Below, piece after piece: positions 1 to 6,211 of a DNA stretch of 6,633 nucleotides. The translations under genes were made by a program, and so were the position numbers. The stretch's first letter is position 1; each line of letters starts with the position of its first letter. Below the pieces are notes generated by a model. The model was not told where the DNA came from. It did no database searches and worked only from the letters and a program-made list of their open reading frames with translations. Source of the stretch: Lentisphaeria bacterium (lineage in GTDB: Bacteria > Verrucomicrobiota > Lentisphaeria > Oligosphaerales > Oligosphaeraceae); the NCBI GenBank assembly GCA_016302725.1, contig JAEDNB010000116.1, forward strand, positions 1 through 6,633, in the 5' to 3' direction.

Positions 1-478
1 CGGCCACCAGGGTGGCAATGCAGCAGCAGAAGGCCAGGATGGCCAGGGAGAGGGGATTCTGGACCGCATACTGGTAGTCCAGGTAGCGCAGGGAAATCCA
101 GCGGTTCAGCACCACCAGCCCCAGGGCCACGCCCATGGAGATGGTGGCCACAGGAATGAAATACTTGGTGAACTGGCGGTTGGCCCGGGTCGCCAGGCGC
201 ACCGCCTCGTCCGCATCCCCGAAAAGTTCGGCGGAGCCATGCTGGCGATGATACTCCGCCGCGTCCCGTTCCTCCTGCCGTTGCCGCCGCTCGAAAATCA
301 CCCGCCCCGCCGCCAGCACCCCCATCAGGGCAGTCACCACGGCGGAAATGCAGGCCGGGGTCATGGCCTTGGCGTGTCCGGATTGGACGAGGAATAGACC
401 TACCGCCAGGAACAGAAGGCCGCCGCATGCCACGGCGAGCGCCAGATTCCGGGGTCGATTGCTGATCTCTTTCATCAT
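1..478 (-). CDS. Multi-pass membrane protein of unknown function (N-terminal part, runs off left edge)
   Basis: I do not recognise this gene. Read on the minus strand, a frame opens with two consecutive ATG codons (478 and 475) and stays open for 159 codons to the window edge, so the C-terminus is missing. Four hydrophobic segments are visible: about residues 11-32, 42-61, 107-126 and, incomplete, 143-159, the last containing a CCC cluster. Between segments two and three lies a strongly charged loop (about 63-106) rich in Arg, Glu and Gln, beginning ERRQRQEERDAAEYHRQ. It is probably cytoplasmic by the positive-inside rule. An in-frame TAG lies about 50 bases upstream of the first ATG, which bounds the N-terminus; a TTG between them is a less likely start. 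No Shine-Dalgarno motif precedes the ATG, since the leader is almost pure C/T. The gene is divergent from the glycoside hydrolase. No catalytic motif is visible; a small integral membrane protein of the cell envelope is as far as the sequence goes. Confidence 0.8.
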   Translation of the reverse strand, partial: MMKEISNRPRNLALAVACGGLLFLAVGLFLVQSGHAKAMTPACISAVVTALMGVLAAGRVIFERRQRQEERDAAEYHRQHGSAELFGDADEAVRLATRANRQFTKYFIPVATISMGVALGLVVLNRWISLRYLDYQYAVQNPLSLAILAFCCCIATLVA

Positions 479-533
479 GGAAGGGAAGGGGAGGAGGGCA
501 GGTTGGGAGGCCAATGGGAAACGGAACGCCTAA

Positions 534-539
534 TATAAT
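534..539 (+). promoter_or_regulatory. Possible -10 element (TATAAT) in an AT-rich spot
   Basis: A perfect TATAAT lies in the only AT-rich stretch of this intergenic region. No TTGACA-like -35 is found at 16-18 bases upstream (the sequence there is CCAATG-like), and the site is 285 bases from the hydrolase start. Read on the other strand the same spot gives TATATT (538-533), about 55 bases upstream of the membrane-protein start, again without a clear -35. It could serve either gene, or neither. Confidence 0.2.
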
Positions 540-600
540 CCCCCTCCATCCATGAGGGCGTGGCCTTCCTGGCAGTACTTCGCCATTTCTCGGATTCCCT

Positions 601-650
601 GACAGGAAAGGGGGTATTCCCGCGAAGGCAATGCCTTGGACAGGAAAGGG
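601..650. repeat. 12-bp direct repeat flanking a 13-bp palindrome
   Basis: GACAGGAAAGGG occurs at 601-612 and again at 639-650, a period of 38 bases. Between the copies, immediately before the second, lies the perfect inverted repeat AAGGCA-A-TGCCTT (625-637). The palindrome resembles a dimeric-repressor half-site pair in shape, but it matches no operator that I recognise. It sits upstream of the hydrolase gene and could equally be chance in a purine-rich region. Confidence 0.5.
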
Positions 651-665
651 CGCCGGGTGTTCCCT

Positions 666-733
666 TGCGGCGGTGCGCCTTCGGACGGGGACTCCGCCCA
701 CCGTCCTCCTCCCTCCTTCTGCGGCGGTGCGCC
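666..733. repeat. 14-bp direct repeat with partly duplicated flanks
   Basis: TGCGGCGGTGCGCC is present at 666-679 and 720-733, exactly identical and 54 bases apart. A second related element, GCGCCGGG followed closely by TTCCCT, occurs at 650-665 and 729-743, so the neighbourhood looks like a rearranged partial duplication. A five-base stem GGCGG 669-673 with CCGCC 694-698 can also form. Whether this is a dispersed genomic repeat cannot be told from one window. Confidence 0.55.
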
Positions 734-747
734 GGGCTTCCCTAGGC

Positions 748-753
748 TATAGT
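748..753 (+). promoter_or_regulatory. Weak candidate -10 element (TATAGT) for the hydrolase gene
   Basis: TATAGT lies 71 bases upstream of the hydrolase ATG, which is a sensible distance, and matches TATAAT at five of six bases. The sequence 17 bases upstream is G+C-rich (CGGTGC) with no -35 likeness, and there is no TG extension. The call rests on position and the hexamer alone. Confidence 0.2.
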
Positions 754-824
754 ACCCCTGTTCCCTGGGGGTCCGTGCTTCGCCCCTTGTTTTGGCCCTT
801 TTTCCCCTTTCCGTGGGTTCGTGC

Positions 825-3800
825 ATGAACAGATTTTGCCCCGTGCCTCGCTGGTTGTCCTTGGCTGTCCTTGTTTGTCTTCTTTTTCTCTCATGGCAGG
901 TCTGTGGGCAGATATACCCGGGGCTTCTTTCCACGGAGGGGGAGGGCCGCGGGGGGGTGCTATGCGGGGAGGCGTCCCGTCGTGTGGCGTCAGGGTATCG
1001 TCTGGAGGGGAGCCGTCTGGAGGAGTCGGTATCGGTGTTTGGGGCGGAGCGTCTTTCATCCGAGGCGGGGGTCTTGTCCCTTCGGGCCGTGGCGGACGGG
1101 AGTGGCTTTTACAACATGAAGCAGAATTGGGAGGCGTCGCAGATTCGGCAATTGGAGTTTACGGTGCGTGCCGACCAGTCCGGCTACCTTCAGTTTTCGT
1201 GCAATCTGGACCGTGGCGGGGAGGTCAGCCAATACAGCGCGGTCATTGCGTCCCTGATTCCCGACGGGGAGTGGCATACGGTGGTCTTCCCCACCGTGGA
1301 TTCCGCCTGGGGGGGGACGGTGACCAATTGGGAACTGCGATGGAGGGGGACGGACAGGGCGCGGGTGGATTTGAAATCCATCGACGCCCTTCCCTATGGC
1401 AACGCCATTCCCAATGCGTGCCGGATGACTTCCCAGGCGCCTTTTGCGGTTCCGGTGCTGCGTCCCCGGGCGAGGTGCCGCCTTTCCTGGCGTGGGGAGG
1501 GGAATCCCGGGGTGGTGGTGCGTTTCCTGGATGGCAACCTCAAGGAGATTCCCGGAAGCGCCCAGAGGCTTTCTCCCGGGGAGAGTGCGCCTGTGGAGTT
1601 CACCACGCCCCCGGGGATGATTCTCACCGTGGCGGAACTCCAGGGGGAAGGAGGGGACGGGGTGCCTGTGCTGGAGCAGTTGGACTATTGGGGGGTCTTC
1701 GAGTCCCGGGGGAAGTGGCGGGGCTCCTGGCTGTGGTCCCAGAAGGAGCCCGGCCCCAACTACTGCAATGTGTGGATGGAGCGCACCTTTGAACTGCCCG
1801 AAGACCCCGAGTATGCCGTGATGACCTACCTGGCGGATGACAAGGCCTATCTATACATCAACGGGGTGTATTGCGGCATGAACGACAACTGGCATGTGCC
1901 TGGCCGGGTCAACCTCACCCATGTGCTGCGGAAGGGGCGCAATGTGGTGAAGGTTCGGGTCTACAATGGAGAGCAGGCCGCCGGCTTCGCGGCGGACCTC
2001 TACGTGCGGGCGGGGGGACGGGATTTCACCTTTGACACGGATGAACGCTGGCGCTGCGAATCCAAGCGCAACGAACCCCATGTCATTCCCGACAAGGTGG
2101 AGGAGCCGGTGGTGGTCCTGGGCAACCCCCATGTCACCGCCCCCTGGATGGGCGGGGCGGGCTACCGCCATGCCGGGCCGCGGGGGCTTCTTGCCCTGGA
2201 GGGGGACCCCGTCCCGGGCCGGTTCACCGCCAGAATCCTGGAGATGCCGCCGGAGCCGGTTTCCCGTTGCCGTGTCGCCTTCACCGACAAGAAAGGGGAG
2301 AAGTCCCCCCGGGAGTATTGGCTGGCCCTCACCCCGGACTCCTCCCAGTGGAAGGCGGGGGAGAAGGTCACCATCACCTATCCCCTGCCCCCTTTGGATT
2401 CAGGGGACTACGAAATCACCTTGGATGACGATTTCCTGGGCATCCAGAAGGAGGCGCCCCTGGGGGTTCTCCACACCCCCGTGCGTCCCCCCACGGAATT
2501 CCGGCAGGCAAGCCTGCAGCGGGTGGGCAGCCGTCCCCGCATCCTCCTGGGGGACCAGGTGGTCAATCCGACCTTCTGGCATAGCGTGGCCATGGTGCGG
2601 GGGCGCCGGTTCCATGAAATGACCCTGGCCCCCCGGGCCGGCGTGGAGAACTACCGCCTTGTGCTGGACTTCAAGACGTGCTGGAAAGGAGAGGACGACT
2701 TTGATTTCACGCAGCTGGAGGAGGCCGTGGAGGCCATGGAGGCCGCCTGCCCGGAAGCCGTCTTCTCCCTCCACATCAATGTCCAGATGCCCGACTGGTG
2801 GCTGGACGAGAATCCCGACGAGGTCTGCACCTTTGTGGACGGCTCCCGCACCGCCGCCGACCGCTATATGCAGAGCCTGGCCTCCCGGAAATGGGTGGAG
2901 GACGCCTCCCAGGCCATCCGCAGGGTCATCCGCCACCTGGCAGGACGCCCCTATGCCCGCCAGGTCTGGGGGGTCTCCATCGCGGAAAGCCACAACGGGG
3001 AGTGGTTCTGGCCCGTGACGGACGCCAACATGGACTACTCCTGGGGGGGATACAATCTCTGCGACCGCCGCTATTTCCAGGCGTTCCTGCGCCGGAAATA
3101 CGGGACGGACGAGGCCCTTCGGAGGGCATGGGGCAGGTCCGACGCCTCCCTGGAGGCGCTTCCGGAACTGCCGGACTGGAAGGCCGCCAGCCAGGCGTCC
3201 ATGGGCCTTTTGCGGAATCCGGCGGAAGAGCAGCCCCTGATGGACTGGCTGGAGTCCCGCAACCAGGCGCTGGCGGAGGCCATCTGCGCCTTCGCCCAGG
3301 TCATCAAGGAGGAATCCCAGGGGAGGCTCCTGGCGGGGTTCTACTACGGATATCTCACGGAGCTGGGGTGCAATGGCTATCTTCAATTACCCCTGGTGGG
3401 CCACAATGGGCTCTGGACTGTCCTCCAGTCCTCCTGCGTGGATTTCCTGAGCGCCCCCTCCCGCTATCTCTGGCGGCGGACGGGAGACGCCGATGGCATC
3501 ATGCAACCCTGGAGTTCCCTTTCGCTGCACAATATCTTGACCTACAATGAAATGGACTATCGGACGGGGTATTGCCGCGTGCCGGAGCCCACCTCCATGC
3601 GGCTCTATGTGGGCGAGCCTTCCACCGCCTACGAGAGCGTGGGGCACCTGAACCGTGCCTTTGGCATGAACCTGGCGTGCGGGATATCGGGATACTGGTA
3701 TGACCTCTCCGCAGGGGGGCTCTACGAGCCTGCGCTGCTGGATGTGCTCCGGGAGCAAGCCGCCCTCTGGGAGCGGCTTCCCCCCGTCCAGGGAACCACC

Positions 3801-4631
3801 CCCAGTCAGGTGGCGGTGGTGGGCAATGTGGAGAGCGCCTACTACGTCGTCCCCCCCCGCGGGGATGGGGTTTTCACCAATGCCATCGAGGGGGTCTTCG
3901 GGGTCATGAACCAATTGGCCATCCCCTTTGACAGCCTCTTGTTGGAGGACCTTTTGGATCCCGCCGTGACGGTTCCTCCCAAGCGCCTCTACATCATGCT
4001 GCCCACGGTGGTGCTTTCCCGGGAGCAGCGGCAGGGGCTGCGGGAACGCTTCGAACGGGAGAAGGCGACGGTGCTCTGGCTCTATGCCGCCGGGGCCTGC
4101 TATCCCGGCGAAGCCCCCTCGTCCTCCAGCAACGGGGATTTCCTGGGGATTCAGACCACGTTGCTGCAACGGGCCTTCCTGCCCACGGCGACGACCATCC
4201 CGGAATATGGGGCCTTGGCCTGCGCCAATCGCGCCGCTTCGCGGACCTGGCTCCCCCCTCTTTCTGGCTTCGATGAGGCGGTGGCCGCCGATGGCCAGGG
4301 GAATCCCTGGGTGGTGCGGAAGACGCAAGGGGGCGCCACCCACTATTACTGCGCCTTGATGAACCTCCCCCGGCAGGTCTACGAGGAGATTCTGCCACGG
4401 GCGGGAGTCTGGCAATACAGCCGCAAGGGGGAGGACCAGTTCTGGATCGGAAACGACCTGCTCTTCCTCTACGCGAAAAAGGGAGGGAGGAAGAGTCTCC
4501 AGATTCCCGAGGGCATGGCCGCCGAGGCCATCCTGGGCCCCTTCCAGGGAACCCTCGAACCCGGGAAGGACACCTTCCCCGCCCTCCCCGGAATGACCTA
4601 CGGGTTCCTCCTCCGCCGGGTGACGGAATAG
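825..4631 (+). CDS. Secreted multidomain GH42-like glycoside hydrolase, 1268 aa
   Basis: This is an exported glycosidase of clan GH-A type, probably retaining; the substrate is unknown. ATG 825 is chosen over an in-frame TTG at 792 because it puts a classical signal peptide at the N-terminus (basic start, hydrophobic core at residues 10-23, cleavage probably after Val-Cys-Gly 26-28). Beta-rich modules cover about 60-290. A galactose-binding-like jelly roll follows at about 296-400, with WRGSWLW, LADDKAYLYINGVY and LRKGRNVVKVRVYN. A beta-sandwich linker spans about 425-550. The TIM barrel is about 575-975, with DWWLDENPDE near 657-666, GEWFW 725-729 and a YNEMDYRT motif whose Glu is residue 909. 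The C-terminal part resembles GH42 trimerisation and beta-sandwich modules (LYIMLPTVVLSREQR near 1057-1071, VLWLYAAG 1083-1090). By analogy Glu726 is the acid/base and Glu909 the nucleophile; Glu721 is an alternative acid/base. It is convergent with the minus-strand genes. Several runs of 7-8 G or C lie inside an intact frame. A beta-galactosidase label would be over-precise. Confidence 0.9.
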   Translation: MNRFCPVPRWLSLAVLVCLLFLSWQVCGQIYPGLLSTEGEGRGGVLCGEASRRVASGYRLEGSRLEESVSVFGAERLSSEAGVLSLRAVADGSGFYNMKQNWEASQIRQLEFTVRADQSGYLQFSCNLDRGGEVSQYSAVIASLIPDGEWHTVVFPTVDSAWGGTVTNWELRWRGTDRARVDLKSIDALPYGNAIPNACRMTSQAPFAVPVLRPRARCRLSWRGEGNPGVVVRFLDGNLKEIPGSAQRLSPGESAPVEFTTPPGMILTVAELQGEGGDGVPVLEQLDYWGVFESRGKWRGSWLWSQKEPGPNYCNVWMERTFELPEDPEYAVMTYLADDKAYLYINGVYCGMNDNWHVPGRVNLTHVLRKGRNVVKVRVYNGEQAAGFAADLYVRAGGRDFTFDTDERWRCESKRNEPHVIPDKVEEPVVVLGNPHVTAPWMGGAGYRHAGPRGLLALEGDPVPGRFTARILEMPPEPVSRCRVAFTDKKGEKSPREYWLALTPDSSQWKAGEKVTITYPLPPLDSGDYEITLDDDFLGIQKEAPLGVLHTPVRPPTEFRQASLQRVGSRPRILLGDQVVNPTFWHSVAMVRGRRFHEMTLAPRAGVENYRLVLDFKTCWKGEDDFDFTQLEEAVEAMEAACPEAVFSLHINVQMPDWWLDENPDEVCTFVDGSRTAADRYMQSLASRKWVEDASQAIRRVIRHLAGRPYARQVWGVSIAESHNGEWFWPVTDANMDYSWGGYNLCDRRYFQAFLRRKYGTDEALRRAWGRSDASLEALPELPDWKAASQASMGLLRNPAEEQPLMDWLESRNQALAEAICAFAQVIKEESQGRLLAGFYYGYLTELGCNGYLQLPLVGHNGLWTVLQSSCVDFLSAPSRYLWRRTGDADGIMQPWSSLSLHNILTYNEMDYRTGYCRVPEPTSMRLYVGEPSTAYESVGHLNRAFGMNLACGISGYWYDLSAGGLYEPALLDVLREQAALWERLPPVQGTTPSQVAVVGNVESAYYVVPPRGDGVFTNAIEGVFGVMNQLAIPFDSLLLEDLLDPAVTVPPKRLYIMLPTVVLSREQRQGLRERFEREKATVLWLYAAGACYPGEAPSSSSNGDFLGIQTTLLQRAFLPTATTIPEYGALACANRAASRTWLPPLSGFDEAVAADGQGNPWVVRKTQGGATHYYCALMNLPRQVYEEILPRAGVWQYSRKGEDQFWIGNDLLFLYAKKGGRKSLQIPEGMAAEAILGPFQGTLEPGKDTFPALPGMTYGFLLRRVTE

Positions 4632-4647
4632 ACAAGGCCCCCCCCCT

Positions 4648-4689
4648 CCCCCCCCTCTGGGAATCGGCTTGCCCGACCCTCGGGGGGGG
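4648..4689. terminator. G/C-tract hairpin between convergent genes, possible terminator without U-tract
   Basis: Eight C (4648-4655) can pair with eight G (4682-4689). Inside this, GGG 4659-4661 pairs with CCC 4677-4679, and TCGG 4664-4667 pairs with CCGA 4673-4676 around a CTTGC loop, with a small AA bulge and a short internal loop. It starts 16 bases after the hydrolase stop. Downstream on the plus strand is TAAATATATAA, not a T-run, and the minus-strand exit is also not T-rich, so this is not a canonical intrinsic terminator. It may still stop or stabilise either convergent transcript. Confidence 0.45.
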
Positions 4690-4711
4690 TAAATATATAA
4701 CTCGCTTATTA

Positions 4712-5491
4712 TTAACTTATTAGAGTATTCATTATCCCGGCTCCGAAGAGAGCGAAGTCCGCGCGGAGGGGGTCTTGTGGGAAGAGTCGTTTCATTTTTC
4801 TGGTGAGGAGTTGTGCGGTTTTGAGGGAAGGGAGTGCGTTTTGGGGGAGGAGGCGCAGTCTCTTGGCCGTGTCCAAGACGTGGGTATCCAGGGGAATGAG
4901 GAGTGCGTTTTGGGGGAACCACGTCCAGAGCCCCAGGTCCACGGGGGAGTTTTGCCGGACCATCCATCGCAGGAAGAGATTCAGCCGTTTGTTGGCGTTG
5001 TCCAGGGTCTTGGGGACGAGGGGGCTGCACTCCTGCGGGAAGAGGGAGGCGAGGAGGAGGGCGAGGCTGCCGGGTTTCCTGGGGGAGTTGGCCTTTTCCC
5101 AGTGATGTCGGAGGGCTTCGCCCAGGGTTCCGTGGGTTTGCAGGAGGGCTTGCAGGGCAAGGCAATACCTTCGTAGGGCATGGAAGGAGAAGATGCGGTA
5201 GAAGGAGCGGGGGGAGTCGGGGAGGCAGGGGAGGAAAAGGCCCTGCCGGAGCCATTGGGCGGGGGAGCGGGTGCCCGGGAGGGAGAGGAAGGCCTCCACA
5301 TGGTCCAGGATTGCCTTGCGCTGCCCGAAGGCCAGGCAGGCGGCTGTCAGCGCCACCACCTCCTGGTCTTCCGGGGAGGAATACCGGTGCATGAACTGGG
5401 CGGGGTCCTCTGGGAGAAACGCCGGGGTTTCCATGCGTTCCGCCCAGGAGGAGAGGAGGGGGAGGAGGGAGTTGGCGGAGGGCTTTGCCAT
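4712..5491 (-). CDS. DUF2400 / TIGR02757 family protein, HhH DNA-glycosylase-like, 259 aa
   Basis: This belongs to the DUF2400 (TIGR02757) family, which has no settled function and resembles helix-hairpin-helix DNA glycosylases. Family hallmarks in order: the LLPLLSSWAERMETPAF-like N-terminus, DP 29-30 with His35-Arg36, acidic E41-D42 and E44 followed by an AFGQRK block (54-59), FYRIFSF (97-103), NKRLNLFLRWMVR (167-179), VDLGLW (184-189), PLDTHV (200-205) and DFALFGAG (245-252) near the C-terminus. Length and order fit a complete protein. PLDTHV looks like the VDTHV segment carrying the catalytic Asp of endonuclease III, so Asp202 is a candidate catalytic residue; this is inference. The start ATG 5491 is preferred over Met20 because the family alignment begins before Met20, although no Shine-Dalgarno sequence precedes it (the leader is C-rich). 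A terminator ends 21 bases upstream, so it is probably not a simple operon member of the ACT gene. Its stop lies in an AT-rich patch. Confidence 0.88.
   Translation of the reverse strand: MAKPSANSLLPLLSSWAERMETPAFLPEDPAQFMHRYSSPEDQEVVALTAACLAFGQRKAILDHVEAFLSLPGTRSPAQWLRQGLFLPCLPDSPRSFYRIFSFHALRRYCLALQALLQTHGTLGEALRHHWEKANSPRKPGSLALLLASLFPQECSPLVPKTLDNANKRLNLFLRWMVRQNSPVDLGLWTWFPQNALLIPLDTHVLDTAKRLRLLPQNALPSLKTAQLLTRKMKRLFPQDPLRADFALFGAGIMNTLIS
4831..4917. repeat. 18-bp in-frame direct repeat inside the DUF2400 gene
   Basis: GGAGTGCGTTTTGGGGGA occurs identically at 4831-4848 and 4900-4917, 69 bases (23 codons) apart. On the coding strand both copies are read in the same frame and give Pro-Gln-Asn-Ala-Leu, once just before PLDTHV (residues 193-197) and once after it (216-220). 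Two further Phe-Pro-Gln tripeptides (151-153 and 237-239) show the same motif more loosely. Confidence 0.8.
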
Positions 5492-5512
5492 GGGAGGGGG
5501 ACGGGACGGGGG

Positions 5513-5548
5513 AAAAGAGAAAGGCCCCTTCCCGAAAGGGAAGGAGCC
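5513..5548 (-). terminator. Intrinsic terminator after the ACT-domain gene
   Basis: On the minus strand GGCTCCTTCCC (5548-5538) pairs with GGGAAGGGGCC (5533-5523) over 11 pairs with one G-U wobble, closed by a TTTC loop and followed at once by TTTCTCTTTT (5522-5513). This is a textbook rho-independent terminator for transcription from rhaA and the ACT gene. It lies 70 bases after the ACT stop, and only 21 bases separate the end of its U-tract from the DUF2400 start codon. Confidence 0.85.
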
Positions 5549-5618
5549 TGTGTGCGGGGGCGTTCCCCTGGCATGGGAGGCGCCCGGGGCTCCGGGAGGC
5601 CTGACCCCATGCGCAGCG

Positions 5619-6191
5619 CTAGATTTCGTTGGTCACCCGGAAGAGGGCGTCGTGGCGCAGGCCAATCTCCAGTTCGCCCTGGAAGGCCAGTTGCATGCTC
5701 TTCTGCAGCTTCTGGACATCCAGTTCCGGGGGGATTTGGATTTGCCAGACCATGGTGTAGACTCCCTGGTGGTTCCGGCTGGAGAGGTCCACGATGTTGA
5801 TGGCCCGTTCCTTGAGGTATGCGGAGAGTTTGGCGACCAGGCCGGGGTGGTCAGGCCCCGAGGCGGTGAGGACATAGGTGTCGTTCCGGTCCACGGGGGG
5901 GATTTCCCGGGTGTCGGAGCACTCCAGGAGGCCGAAGGAGGCTCCCTGGAGGGAGGGGAGGGCGCGGAGCTCCTGCAGGATCTGCTCTTCCCGGGTCTCC
6001 TGGCGGAAATCCGCCAGGAGAATCATGGAAAAATATCCCTGCAGGACACTTTGGCTGACATCCAGGAGGTTTCCCTGGAGGCGGCGGATGGCATCGGCGA
6101 TGTCGGCCACAATCCCCACCTGGTCCCGGAACATGACCGAAAGGGCATACCGGCGGGTGGGGGAGCCTTCCTCGGGAAGCGGAGTCTTCAT
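5619..6191 (-). CDS. Two-ACT-domain regulatory protein (GcvR-like), 190 aa
   Basis: This is a small soluble protein made of two ACT domains, which typically bind amino acids or other small ligands and regulate enzymes or transcription. The first ACT spans about residues 15-92 (RYALSVMFRDQVGIVADIAD and a beta strand GYFSMILLADF). The second spans about 105-183 (YVLTASGPDHPGLVAKLSAY, INIVDLSSR). The DxxGIVA and DHPGLVA loops are the usual ligand-site loops at the strand-helix turn. There is no catalytic domain and no DNA-binding motif, so it is like GcvR or other tandem-ACT proteins rather than a deformylase or the ACT tail of a biosynthetic enzyme. The gene starts 20 bases after the rhaA stop, behind a plausible ribosome site, so the two are probably co-transcribed and end at the terminator 5513-5548. 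Which ligand it binds, and whether it affects rhamnose use or glycine metabolism, cannot be read from the sequence. Confidence 0.88.
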   Translation of the reverse strand: MKTPLPEEGSPTRRYALSVMFRDQVGIVADIADAIRRLQGNLLDVSQSVLQGYFSMILLADFRQETREEQILQELRALPSLQGASFGLLECSDTREIPPVDRNDTYVLTASGPDHPGLVAKLSAYLKERAINIVDLSSRNHQGVYTMVWQIQIPPELDVQKLQKSMQLAFQGELEIGLRHDALFRVTNEI

Positions 6192-6200
6192 GGTCTTCTG

Positions 6201-6207
6201 CCGCCTT
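6201..6207 (-). promoter_or_regulatory. Ribosome-binding site of the ACT-domain gene
   Basis: AAGGCGG on the minus strand lies nine bases before the ATG at 6191, and differs from AAGGAGG at one base. It sits in the 20-base gap after the rhaA stop. It is the only Shine-Dalgarno-like site I find in front of the four visible starts, which supports this start and coupled translation. Confidence 0.55.
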
Positions 6208-6211
6208 GTCT

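Larger units (their letters stand above)
479..824. other. Divergent intergenic region, 346 bases, repeat-containing
   Basis: This is the only gene-free stretch over 300 bases. It separates the divergent membrane-protein and hydrolase genes, so it should hold promoters for both. It contains a 12-bp direct repeat, a 13-bp palindrome, a 14-bp direct repeat and small inverted repeats such as GGACGG 683-688 with CCGTCC 701-706, and ACCCC 754-758 with GGGGT 768-772. The part next to the hydrolase start (about 781-812) is T/C-rich. Open frames cross the region on both strands, but their compositions look like G+C-rich noise and they match no protein I know. I find no tRNA or recognisable riboswitch. 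Confidence 0.7.

Noticed and set aside
792..824. TTG start extending the hydrolase by 11 residues
   Set aside because: The added residues would sit before a normal signal peptide, and ATG 825 begins it directly. No ribosome site favours the TTG.
530..934. Minus-strand open frame of 134 codons across the intergenic region
   Set aside because: It overlaps the signal-peptide region of the hydrolase, has a low-complexity composition and no recognisable family. Its tail MAKYCQEGH looks faintly like a zinc-ribbon start but has no second Cys pair.
3387..5255. Minus-strand open frame of 622 codons under the hydrolase and DUF2400 genes
   Set aside because: Proline- and glycine-rich antisense shadow typical of G+C-rich DNA. 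It covers two genes with clear family signatures on other frames.
5556..5596. Second and third hairpins after the ACT stop (GGGG 5557-5560 with CCCC 5565-5568; CCCGG 5583-5587 with CCGGG 5592-5596)
   Set aside because: Short stems without a following T-run. They are expected in G+C-rich DNA and add little to the strong terminator at 5513-5548.
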